Assembly: GCA_021805985.1 (NCBI GenBank)
Contig: JAJZDN010000003.1
Span: forward strand, 60,572 to 124,571
Direction: 5' to 3'
DNA: 64,000 nucleotides
From: Planctomycetota bacterium
GTDB lineage: Bacteria > Planctomycetota > Phycisphaerae > WQYP01
Position 1 is the stretch's first letter. Each line of letters starts with the position of its first letter. Below, one piece after another: positions 46,343 through 54,686 of this stretch. The notes under the pieces are model-generated. The model was given only the letters and a program-made list of their open reading frames with translations, did no database searches and was not told the DNA's origin. The translations under genes were made by a program, and so were the position numbers.

Positions 46343-47215
46343 TTAGATCCCCGGTCCGCTCATGACCATTTCGTGCGGGGTAATCCTGGAGCCGGGAGCT
46401 TGCAGCGAAACCACACCCACCGATTCCGTGGCGTCAGCCTTCTGCACAACCACGTCACCGATATAATGGCCATTAGAATAAATCGTCAATCGCGTCCCTT
46501 TGACCACGCCGTCCCGCGTGCCTAAGGAGGCGCTGACGTAGGTATGGCCGTTGTAACTGGCAACTTTCATCACCGTGCCATTTACCTGTACCGAAGTTGG
46601 CACACCGGCCACGGCTCCAGACATAGCGTGGGATGTCGGACTGGAGGTCCGGGCTGCGACTTCCATCTTGGCCATATGCCGATGCAGGGAAGCCACACTT
46701 TCCTGGAGAACCTGAATGGTCTGCCGGGCGACGTCACGCTCATTGGTCAATTCCGTAATACGGCGACCGAGTTGCGCATTCTGGTTCACATAGGTCAGGA
46801 GTTTCGGACGCATGGTATTGAGAATCGTATTTTGTCCGGCTACCTGCTTATTCAAAGAGCTGACCGTGCTGGTCAAATCTGTGATGCTGGTCTGCAACTG
46901 GCTTTTGGCTACCCGTAACTGCGCGATGGTGGTCTGGTCATCGGCAAGTTTGGACTGCACATCCAGAATGGTGTTGTTCAATCGGCCGGCCTTTTCCGCC
47001 CCCGCCTGAAGCGCCGCAGTCAACTGGGTCTGAAGATTGGTATTAGCCTGCTGCAGTTGACTGGTCATCGCCTGAGCCACGATCTGAGCTTTTTGCGATG
47101 TCGCCACCTGGCCGCGATAATTCTGCTGCTTATCGGCAAACATAATTACCAGAACCGACAGTACCAGTGCCAGCACGAGTTGCAAGAGCACAAATGTTTT
47201 TGTTAGTGTATTCAA
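46343..47215 (-). CDS. membrane-anchored coiled-coil protein, function unknown
   Basis: 290 residues with a TTG start at 47215 and AGGAGG five bases upstream. An N-terminal helix (VLLQLVLALVLSVLVIMFA) anchors the protein. A long coiled coil follows (about 30-180; AQAMTSQLQQANTNLQTQL and similar). The C-terminal 90 residues form a small beta-domain (VNGTVMKVASYNGHTYVSAS and GTRLTIYSNGHYIGDVVV). The last part recalls an SH3-like or PEGA-like fold. I do not recognise a named family. It may be envelope-linked, as accD and mreBC lie nearby, but that is a guess. Confidence 0.65.
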   Translation of the reverse strand: MNTLTKTFVLLQLVLALVLSVLVIMFADKQQNYRGQVATSQKAQIVAQAMTSQLQQANTNLQTQLTAALQAGAEKAGRLNNTILDVQSKLADDQTTIAQLRVAKSQLQTSITDLTSTVSSLNKQVAGQNTILNTMRPKLLTYVNQNAQLGRRITELTNERDVARQTIQVLQESVASLHRHMAKMEVAARTSSPTSHAMSGAVAGVPTSVQVNGTVMKVASYNGHTYVSASLGTRDGVVKGTRLTIYSNGHYIGDVVVQKADATESVGVVSLQAPGSRITPHEMVMSGPGI

Positions 47216-47531
47216 GAGGGCCTCCTGTGGGTAAACAAATCCAAATCAGACCACGTCAATTTTCACGCCGAAGCAAAGATTCTACTGCGTCTATCTCCCG
47301 CCGCAATTCATGAAGTTTAATAGCCGGCGGCCACCTGTCAAGGAAAAAAAGAATAATCCGATGTTTTCCGGCATTATTTTTTTACCCACCGCGCCCCTGC
47401 AAACCCCAGAACCACTGACTACAACCTTCATTTACCCATGAATTCATGCGGCTTACATACACTTGAAACTGCTTATTGCTGTGCCGGGCACCCCGGTTGT
47501 GCCCGGGAACTTAAATAAAAGCCAGATTCGT
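47216..47531. other. intergenic region containing the accD terminator
   Basis: About 315 bases between accD and the coiled-coil gene. It holds the bidirectional-looking terminator at 47344-47383 (listed separately) and the promoter/RBS region of the coiled-coil gene. No gene seen. Confidence 0.5.
47344..47383 (-). terminator. intrinsic terminator for accD, possibly bidirectional
   Basis: AATAATCCG (47352-47360) pairs with CGGCATTATT (47369-47378), one bulged base, and is flanked by seven A on the left and seven T on the right. On the minus strand the stem is followed by TTTTTTT; on the plus strand likewise. It lies about 150 bases after accD. Confidence 0.6.
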
Positions 47532-48401
47532 TCAACGACCAAAAAAATCGACGCTTCGGGCGATTGCAGATCGCAATTCGCTGCGCGGAACAATGCGGTC
47601 AATGAACCCCTTGGCCAGAAGAAACTCCGCTCTTTGAAATCCTTCCGGCAATTCCATGCGAATGGTATTGGCGATGGTGCGCGGGCCGGCAAAGCCAATC
47701 ATTGCTTTCGGTTCCGAAAAAATCAGGTCGCCCAGCATGGCAAAGCTGGCCGTAACGCCACCAGTTGTGGGGTCCGCCAGAACACTGACAAATAAGCCGC
47801 CGTGGCGATGGTGCCGGGCCAGGGCCGCCGATGTTTTGGCCATCTGCATAAGACTGATGGTGCTTTCCTGCATGCGAGCCCCCCCCGAACAGCAGATGAT
47901 AACCACCGGCAGATGTTCGGCTGTGGCACGTTCCACCGCGCGGGTAATTTTTTCGCCTACGACCGCCCCCATCGAGCCGGCCAGAAATGTAAAATCCATC
48001 GCCGCGACCACAATGGGACGGCCTTTAACAAACGCCCGCCCCGTCAGCACGCCATCTTTCGAGCCAGTAAGCTTCTGAGCTTCAACCAATTGCTGCCGAT
48101 ATGCTTTTTTCGCAGAGAAACCAAGTTGATCGGTCGGGGCGAGTAGCGCGTCCATTTCTTCAAAGGAACCATTATCCGTGAGCATGGCCAGGCGCTGGCG
48201 TGCTGACACACGGAAATGATGTTGGCAGCCCGGACACGTGTGAAAATTTTCTTCCATTTCCTTCCGATAAAGCATCTGGCTGCATCCTGGACACGCCAGC
48301 CACAGCCCCTCCGGCACGTTTGCGTGCTTACGGGTAGGTGCGAAATTCAGCGACGTATTTACTTGTGTTGACGTCTCGCGCGCCATAGTCATCTGTGCCA
48401 T
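47532..48401 (-). CDS. accD: acetyl-CoA carboxylase carboxyltransferase subunit beta
   Basis: Makes malonyl-CoA for fatty acid synthesis together with AccA. The N-terminal zinc finger has two CPGC pairs (ACPGCSQMLYRKEM and HTCPGCQHHF). The carboxyltransferase core has MDFTFLAGSMGAVVGEK, SGGARMQESTISLMQMAKTS, and DPTTGGVTASFAMLGDL. ATG 48401 follows AAGGA by 8 bases. 289 residues is typical. accA is not in the window. Confidence 0.95.
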   Translation of the reverse strand: MAQMTMARETSTQVNTSLNFAPTRKHANVPEGLWLACPGCSQMLYRKEMEENFHTCPGCQHHFRVSARQRLAMLTDNGSFEEMDALLAPTDQLGFSAKKAYRQQLVEAQKLTGSKDGVLTGRAFVKGRPIVVAAMDFTFLAGSMGAVVGEKITRAVERATAEHLPVVIICCSGGARMQESTISLMQMAKTSAALARHHRHGGLFVSVLADPTTGGVTASFAMLGDLIFSEPKAMIGFAGPRTIANTIRMELPEGFQRAEFLLAKGFIDRIVPRSELRSAIARSVDFFGR

Positions 48402-48760
48402 GTTGTTTTTCCTTTTGCCATCCGTTGCCGTTCAAACATCGCCCATCCGTGCAGTATTTCACTGCCAGCAATGCCCGATAACCACGTACCCCGCCTTGGT
48501 GGTATTCATTAGCCAGCTATCATAAGACCCGGGCTGCCTCAAGGCAATACTTTTTTTTGCGTCGGGAAAACTGATGTCGGAGAATTCAACTTAAATTTCG
48601 CCTTTTATGCACTAATTTTGCGTAGTTTACACACAAAATGCCACAAAATTACCGTTTTATGAATATAAAAATATTTTTATCGGACGTGTAATCACTGAAT
48701 TTTTATTTGCACACCGCGTTGGCTTTCCCGCACACGGGAAAGTAACGTATTGTTAAGGAT
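48402..48760. other. intergenic region with AT-rich tract upstream of histidine kinase
   Basis: About 360 bases between divergent genes. A very AT-rich tract lies at about 48590-48705, and a hairpin at 48723-48742 (listed separately). Promoters of accD and the kinase operon should both be here. Confidence 0.5.
48723..48742 (+). promoter_or_regulatory. 8-bp perfect hairpin just before the kinase start
   Basis: CTTTCCCG, CACA, CGGGAAAG: an 8-bp stem with a 4-base loop ending 12 bases upstream of the AAGG and 18 bases upstream of the ATG at 48761. It could shape translation start or be a binding site. Confidence 0.4.
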
Positions 48761-50239
48761 ATGGTAAAAGCCCTTTCATTGCGGTTTCGCCTTTGGGTCA
48801 TCAGCGCTCTTCTTGCGCTGTTTTGGATGGTCCTATGCTTCGCAATGGCGGCGGCGCTGCTTTACACCGGATGGAAAAACGGCGAAATTGCAAAGGCGGC
48901 TTTGCGGTCACACCTGCTGGCGCAATCTCTGCTTTCCCGGCCTGCCCCATCCAAAAATCACTTCAGCGGTTATACACCCTGGGCCCAACAAACGCTTCCC
49001 CTGATACTTGAGCACCGCAGTTCCTATAAAAATCTGGCTTACATTCTGATATGGAAAAGCGATGGAACCGTTGTGTTTCTCGCCGCGCAACATCGCGGCG
49101 CCTGGTCGCTTAAGACCTCCTATATCGGCCACACGCTTGACCCCACACAGTGGCCCACTCCCACCGGCCAAGGCCTGACGGTACAAACCATCCGCGCCAC
49201 ACCATGGAGAACCGACCGCCGCAGGTATATAGATACTAAAATCTCTCTGAACTGGCCCGGAACACACGCCATTCTCAGCGTAGGTTACCCGGCGGCCAAC
49301 TTTCAGGCCGACTTCTTTTCTGATCTCCACCGCATTCTCCTCCTGCTTGCGATGGGGGCGGTGCTGACGGGCCTGATTCTGGGCGCTTCGGCAATCGGGA
49401 TCAAACGGCGTTGGGATAAAAGCCGCGCCCATTACGCCCGAACACTTCTAGCCCGCACCAGTTTGCTAAGCGAACGCGGCATGTTGGCATCGGTGCTGGC
49501 GCATGAAGTGCGATCCCCGTTAACCGCACTACGCTTTAATCTTCATTTCATGCAAAGTTTATTGGATAGCGCAAATTATGATCCGGCACGCCACGCCGAA
49601 CTTCTGCATTCCTGCGAACGCGAAGTGCGCCGGCTGGATTTAATGCTCGATGATTTTCTTACCCGCACACAAATTGTCGGCGATGCGCGTACAAGCTCCT
49701 TGAATTCTGTGGTGACGGAAGCCTTGGATTTTCTCCGGCCTGCCCTGACCAACCAGGATATTCGGATTATTACACACCTGGATCCCGCTGATCCTCATGT
49801 GTCGATCAGTTCAGATGAATTGCGCCAGGTGCTGCTGAATTTGTGCACCAACGCCCAGGAAGCCATGCCGCGTTCCGGATCGCTTGTCATATCGACGGTC
49901 GCCGAACCGGAAAATGCGATTCTTCTGGTGCGCGACAGCGGCACAGGCATGGCACCAGAAGTGCAGCAGCGGCTATTTGATCCGTTTTTCACAACCAAAC
50001 CACGGGGCAGCGGCCTGGGGCTGGCACTGGTGCGGCGCGTGGTTACCGGCGCGGGCGGCGGAGTATTTTTTGAAAGCGAACCGCAACGTGGAACAACCTT
50101 CCGAATTGTGCTGCCCCGTGCGGTACCTACCTCGGTTCCCGCCCCACGCACGGATAATGATTGGGGTGACAGGAAGGCGCTGCGCGCCACGCTTAATGCG
50201 CCGGTGGTACAATCTCGGCCGACAGAAAAGGGATCGTAG
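48761..50239 (+). CDS. NtrB-like membrane histidine kinase
   Basis: 492 residues. Two membrane helices (about 12-35 and 193-215) flank a periplasmic region. HisKA: SVLAHEVRSPLTALRFN (acceptor His). HATPase: LLNLCTNAQEAMPRSG (N box), VRDSGTGMAPE (G1), FFTTKPRGSGLGLALVRR (F and G2). It overlaps operationally with the response regulator, whose start is 2 bases after its stop, so the two form one transcription unit. The ribosome binding AAGG is only 2 bases from the ATG, so the true start could be slightly different. Confidence 0.93.
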   Translation: MVKALSLRFRLWVISALLALFWMVLCFAMAAALLYTGWKNGEIAKAALRSHLLAQSLLSRPAPSKNHFSGYTPWAQQTLPLILEHRSSYKNLAYILIWKSDGTVVFLAAQHRGAWSLKTSYIGHTLDPTQWPTPTGQGLTVQTIRATPWRTDRRRYIDTKISLNWPGTHAILSVGYPAANFQADFFSDLHRILLLLAMGAVLTGLILGASAIGIKRRWDKSRAHYARTLLARTSLLSERGMLASVLAHEVRSPLTALRFNLHFMQSLLDSANYDPARHAELLHSCEREVRRLDLMLDDFLTRTQIVGDARTSSLNSVVTEALDFLRPALTNQDIRIITHLDPADPHVSISSDELRQVLLNLCTNAQEAMPRSGSLVISTVAEPENAILLVRDSGTGMAPEVQQRLFDPFFTTKPRGSGLGLALVRRVVTGAGGGVFFESEPQRGTTFRIVLPRAVPTSVPAPRTDNDWGDRKALRATLNAPVVQSRPTEKGS

Positions 50240-50240
50240 A

Positions 50241-51593
50241 ATGATGGAAAATCCTCCTCGCCGACGCGGCCGGATATTGCTGGCGGAAGATGATCAAAGC
50301 GTTTTGGACGCTTTGGCCCGAGTCCTTACCGACGCCGGTTATGAAGTATTGACCGCGCGCACCGGCCACGATGCGCTATTGATGTTAAGCACAGATATCC
50401 ACTTGCTAATATCTGATTTGTGGATGCCTCAGATGGACGGTCTGGCTCTCCTGGATGAAGCGCATCGGGCGGTGCCGGCCATGCCGACGGTTATCATTAC
50501 GGGCAATGCCACCGTGCCCAGCGCCGTACGAGCCATGAAGCTTGGAGCGTTTGATTACCTTACCAAACCGTTTGCACCACCGGACCTGCTGGACGTCGTG
50601 GAACGGGCGTTGGAACATGGGCGGTTAAGCAAGGATTTAAATGCCCTTGCCGGCCTTACCAGCGAAACAGAAATTGAAACGCTCATTGGCCGATCTCCCG
50701 CGATGCTGGATATTGCGCAAAACATCCGTCGCGTAGCGCCATTTAAAAGTACGGTGCTGGTGGAAGGCGAAAGCGGCACGGGCAAGGAACTGGTGGTGCG
50801 GGCGATCCATCAATTAAGCCCTCGCAAAGACCATGCCTTTGTAGCATTCAACTGTGCTGCGGTCCCGGCGAACCTGGTGGAAAGTGAACTATTCGGACAT
50901 GAGCGCGGAGCATTTACGGGAGCCGATGCCAGAACATCCGGCTATTTTGAAGCGGCCGCAGGCGGGACGCTGTTTATTGATGAAGTCGGCGAACTTGAGC
51001 CTTCGGTGCAAAGCAAACTTCTGCGCGCACTGGAATCCGGCAAGGTTCTGCCGGTAGGCTCCACGCGGGAAAAAACGGTGGATGTGCGTGTGCTGGCGGC
51101 CACCAATACCAATCTGGCAAAAGCAGTGGAGGAAAAGCGTTTTCGCGCTGATTTATTTTATCGCCTCAATGTGGTACGCCTTGAACTACCGCCGCTGAGG
51201 CAGCGCCCGGAAGATATTGCCATGCTCACCGCATCGCTGGTGCGGCATTTGGCGCGCGAACATAATCTGACAGAGCCTGCCATTGACCCTTCCATGATCG
51301 CCGCGATGCAACGCTACCGTTGGCCCGGAAACGTGCGCGAACTGCGTAACGCCCTGGAAAGCATGTTGGTTTTACAACAAAAGCCCATCCTTACCGAAGC
51401 AGATTTGCCGCACTATATCCGCCTTCCCGATGCCCACAGCGGCAACGCTGGCCTGGATTTGGACCGCGCCGAACGTGACACCCTCGAACAGGCCCTTCGA
51501 CGGCATAATTTTGATCGCACCGCCGCCGCCACCGCCTTGCGCATCAGTGTGCGAACGCTGTACCGGAAAATGGCGCGCTACGGTTTAAACTGA
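50241..51593 (+). CDS. sigma54-dependent NtrC-family response regulator
   Basis: 450 residues. Receiver domain (about 10-125; LISDLWMPQMDGL with the phospho-Asp, and YLTKPF with the signalling Lys); AAA+ domain with GESGTGKELVVRAIH (Walker A), the sigma54-binding GAFTGA loop (GHERGAFTGAD) and GGTLFIDEVGEL (Walker B); and a Fis-type HTH at the end (AATALRISVRTLYRKMARYG). The GAFTGA motif means it activates sigma54 promoters. ATG 50241 is used, with AAGGGA upstream; the frame opens 119 codons earlier inside the kinase gene. Targets are unknown. Confidence 0.94.
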   Translation: MMENPPRRRGRILLAEDDQSVLDALARVLTDAGYEVLTARTGHDALLMLSTDIHLLISDLWMPQMDGLALLDEAHRAVPAMPTVIITGNATVPSAVRAMKLGAFDYLTKPFAPPDLLDVVERALEHGRLSKDLNALAGLTSETEIETLIGRSPAMLDIAQNIRRVAPFKSTVLVEGESGTGKELVVRAIHQLSPRKDHAFVAFNCAAVPANLVESELFGHERGAFTGADARTSGYFEAAAGGTLFIDEVGELEPSVQSKLLRALESGKVLPVGSTREKTVDVRVLAATNTNLAKAVEEKRFRADLFYRLNVVRLELPPLRQRPEDIAMLTASLVRHLAREHNLTEPAIDPSMIAAMQRYRWPGNVRELRNALESMLVLQQKPILTEADLPHYIRLPDAHSGNAGLDLDRAERDTLEQALRRHNFDRTAAATALRISVRTLYRKMARYGLN

Positions 51594-51601
51594 AAGAATC
51601 T

Positions 51602-53689
51602 TTATTTTTCCGCGCCCGCCATCGATACCGGCGCAGCGTTCACTGTCGCAGACACTTCGTGCGGCCAAGCAGGAGCCTTTTGCAGCACATCTTCCCACAA
51701 GGCCCGCAGGACCTCTGCCACCGACCACGCCTGGGCGAAACATCCGCGCGGGGTATACGGGGAATCACCATCGGCAATTTCGCTGATGCTGCCTAAACCC
51801 GCCTGTGTGAGGTGGGCAGTAAATGGCTTGAGAAATCCCCACGCCTCGGCACGAATTTGCGATGTCGTACCCAGAGTCTTTATATAGCCGCTGACAAATG
51901 GCCCTATCAGCCACGGCCAAGCCGTGCCCTGATGATACGCGTGATCCCGGGAATTCTGATCACCCATGTAGCGCCCCTGATACCCCGGACTGCCCGGAGC
52001 CAGCGTACGCAAGCCCATGGGAGTCAATAGTTTTTGCTGCACCACATTGAGAATACATCGGGACTTGCTGTCATCAAGCATACCAAACGGTAAACCCAAA
52101 CTGATAATCTGATTGGGGCGAATGGCGGGATCCCCATAACCGTCATCCGCGATAACATCAAAAAGACAGCCTGCGGCCGGGTTCCAGAACCGCGCCCCAA
52201 ACGCTGCCTTCACCTTCACCGCCAAGGCCGCCAGTTCCTCGGCCCGCGCCAAACGCCCCGCCGACTGCGCTACAGTTTCCATAATTTTCAGTGCATTAAA
52301 CCACAGGGCATTAATTTCCACGGGTTTTCCGTAACGCGGCGTTACCACGTCGTTGCCGATTTTAGCGTCCATCCAGGTAAGCTGCACACCCGGTTCGCCC
52401 GCCCTGACCAGCCCGTCGGAATCCATCCGGATGCCGTAGCGGGTACCAGCGCGAAAGCAATCAATAATTTGATTCAGCGGTGCATACAGATAATCGCGCA
52501 ACAGCCCATGATCGCCCGAGTAACGCCAATATTGGTAGGCCGCATGAATAAACCACAGCGATGCATCAACCGTGTTGTAATCCGGATGATCCGATTCATC
52601 CGGAAAACGGTTAGGCACCAGCCCATCCCGGATATGGTCGGCAAAAGTCACCAAAATGCTTTTCGCCACATCAAAGCGACCCGTCACCAAAGACAAGCCC
52701 GGCAAACTGATGAACGTATCGCGGCCCCAGTCTTCAAACCAGGGATACCCCGCGATGACCGACATTTTCCCCGACGCGTTTTTCTCGCCGGCGCGACTGA
52801 CCACAAATTGATCCGCCGCGACAGATAATTTTTGTGCCAGTTGGCCCGGCTCTGACGGGTCATTAAGTTTGATCACCAGCGACTGCGTGCGTGTTGCGGC
52901 ATTGGCGAAAATACCATCCTGTTCCGTAAAAGCCACCGGCCGCGTGGCGCAGATCAACCCGACGCATTTGCCAGGCGTGAGCGTAAATTCCAGAGCGCCG
53001 GGTGTCCAAAGATCATCGCGATCTGGATATCCCCGCGCGGCTTCCGCCCGCAGTATAAAGTTGTACCACCAGCACGAGCCATCACTGAAACGATCAGCAT
53101 TGTGACTAATGAACAGCCGAATGGGACACCCAGGCGTGGAAAGCATCAGTGAGTCGCGCGCGGAGCTGCGATCCGCCAATTGCCATTGCGGCCGATTCCC
53201 CGCTGTGGTCGTAGCGTGAAAATGCCGCCCCGCCAGCATGGGTTGAACATGCAACCGCAGTGGCTCGCGCTGCGTGGAACCCTCCAGGAGCTTGTAGCGA
53301 ATGCACACGGTATCCTGACCGTGCGCCAAAACAAGCGATTTTTCAATCAGCGCATCGCCACAGCGATAATGCCAAGTCGGTCCATTCAGATAGGAAAAAT
53401 CTACAATATTTTCATATCCCGCTGGATCGATGACATCGGGAAATTCATTGGCCGAAAGCGCGTAACTCCGATCCCCCATCCAAAGCCGATCCTCCACGTG
53501 CGCCAGCATCACATACCGCTCCACCGGCGGCCGGGCCGCCACGGTCAGATAGCCATGATACTTGCGGGTATTGACGCCGGAAACGGTACCGGAAGCAAAG
53601 CTCCCTAGCCCGTTGGTGCACAACCACTCCAGACCAATGGACTTATCAAGATTGGTGCACGTTTTCGTATCGAACGTGATGGCATCCAT
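51602..53689 (-). CDS. glycogen debranching enzyme / amylo-alpha-1,6-glucosidase (GH133)
   Basis: Hydrolyses the alpha-1,6 branch points of glycogen. N-terminal domain (about 1-270, with EWLCTNGLGSFASGTVSGVNTRKYHGYL, of the bacterial/archaeal GDE_N type) and C-terminal (alpha/alpha)6 barrel (about 290-680), with AGYPWFEDWGRDTFISLPGLSL, then TVDASLWFIHA and RDHAYHQGTAWPWLIGPF. Length 695 fits. With pgm it suggests glycogen storage. It is convergent with the NtrC gene, 9 bases apart, and its start lies close to a mobile-like element. Confidence 0.92.
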   Translation of the reverse strand: MDAITFDTKTCTNLDKSIGLEWLCTNGLGSFASGTVSGVNTRKYHGYLTVAARPPVERYVMLAHVEDRLWMGDRSYALSANEFPDVIDPAGYENIVDFSYLNGPTWHYRCGDALIEKSLVLAHGQDTVCIRYKLLEGSTQREPLRLHVQPMLAGRHFHATTTAGNRPQWQLADRSSARDSLMLSTPGCPIRLFISHNADRFSDGSCWWYNFILRAEAARGYPDRDDLWTPGALEFTLTPGKCVGLICATRPVAFTEQDGIFANAATRTQSLVIKLNDPSEPGQLAQKLSVAADQFVVSRAGEKNASGKMSVIAGYPWFEDWGRDTFISLPGLSLVTGRFDVAKSILVTFADHIRDGLVPNRFPDESDHPDYNTVDASLWFIHAAYQYWRYSGDHGLLRDYLYAPLNQIIDCFRAGTRYGIRMDSDGLVRAGEPGVQLTWMDAKIGNDVVTPRYGKPVEINALWFNALKIMETVAQSAGRLARAEELAALAVKVKAAFGARFWNPAAGCLFDVIADDGYGDPAIRPNQIISLGLPFGMLDDSKSRCILNVVQQKLLTPMGLRTLAPGSPGYQGRYMGDQNSRDHAYHQGTAWPWLIGPFVSGYIKTLGTTSQIRAEAWGFLKPFTAHLTQAGLGSISEIADGDSPYTPRGCFAQAWSVAEVLRALWEDVLQKAPAWPHEVSATVNAAPVSMAGAEK

Positions 53690-53776
53690 AAAATCAGCTC
53701 CAAATGCAATTCTCTACCCGTGTGTTGTAAGCATTTTACGATTCGGATGCAACCGCGGCGGATACACCGCCGCGGG

Positions 53777-54150
53777 CTAGGAGCCTGTCCGAGCAATGTC
53801 CGGGATTGCGATGGGTCTGAAATGTCCCGTATGCGCGGCGGAGGATCGAGCCGACTCTTAATGATGAGTCTGCGAGATCCGACAACAAAGCAGGCGGGGC
53901 ATTTCAGGCCCACCCCGCGGGGCGGTGTGCTTTTTGGCCCCCCTCTGCGGCGCGGCTCCTCGGAGTACCATCCGTGTCAGGTACGCCATCGTCGCCGTTT
54001 CTTGTAGAGCACCGGATGATTAATCCGGTGGTTGATCCAGTGTCGCCAACCAACCACCCGGTTTACACCACGGTGCTCCGACGCGACGATGTCCCGAGAA
54101 GCCAAAAATCACGCCGTCGCAACCCGGCGATTACTCAGACAGGCTCCTAG
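53777..54150. mobile_element. 374-bp non-autonomous element with terminal inverted repeats
   Basis: Ends CTAGGAGCCTGTCCGAG and CTCAGACAGGCTCCTAG match at 16 of 17 after reverse-complementing. Nested palindromes lie inside: CTGAAATGTCCCG and CGGGGCATTTCAG; GGATC...GACTC...GAGTC...GATCC; and one GAGCACCGGATG palindromic unit at 54007-54097 like those at 42006-42279. No transposase is inside. No target-site duplication could be defined. Confidence 0.7.
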
Positions 54151-54686
54151 CAAAGCAACAGAGCGGAACAGCTTAAAAGCCTTTTTCCGGCTTTTCGCCT
54201 TCCCCGCGCTGCCACGGAATCGCACGGCGAGCGTGAATTGAGATTGCGCATGGACGTGCTCCGCAGCCCAGGTCGCCGTTGGTGTTTTTCGTGATTTTCT
54301 CAAATCTTTCGCGATGGTACGTCCCCCTATCGGATCATTCCGGGCTATCATACATTCGGGTTACAAACCGTCAAGAAAATTCGGCGGCCGTCACGCCGTG
54401 TTGGGTAATGTCTTTCATCTTTACAGCATTGGCGCCCCCGTGTATTTCACGATCACTATGCTACGCCTGATTGGTTTTCTGAGAGCTGACACCCCATTCA
54501 TAGCTACGGGCGCATTGCCCGCCAACCCCGATCATACTCATTCGGAACCCGGGGACACCCGCGGCGGCGCGAATAAAAGCTTGCCGATCTGCGTATCCTC
54601 CCATAGACTCATTTCTATAGACCGACAGGGCCAGGGCGCGGCGTTGATTTGATCAGGCTGGTGTCCCGCTGAGGATTGCTATCTAA
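54151..54686. other. intergenic stretch, no gene assigned
   Basis: About 540 bases. A 112-codon frame at 54314-54652 on the plus strand has no recognisable motif or ribosome binding site and is not called. A short hairpin AAAAGCC/GGCTTTT lies at 54175-54195. Confidence 0.4.

Noticed and set aside
49884..50240. Extended N-terminus of the NtrC-like regulator
   Set aside because: It overlaps the kinase gene in another frame; the receiver domain starts at 50241 with a ribosome binding site.
53605..53913. 102-codon minus-strand frame upstream of the debranching enzyme
   Set aside because: Mostly inside the repeat element and an out-of-frame overlap of the enzyme's start; not a gene.
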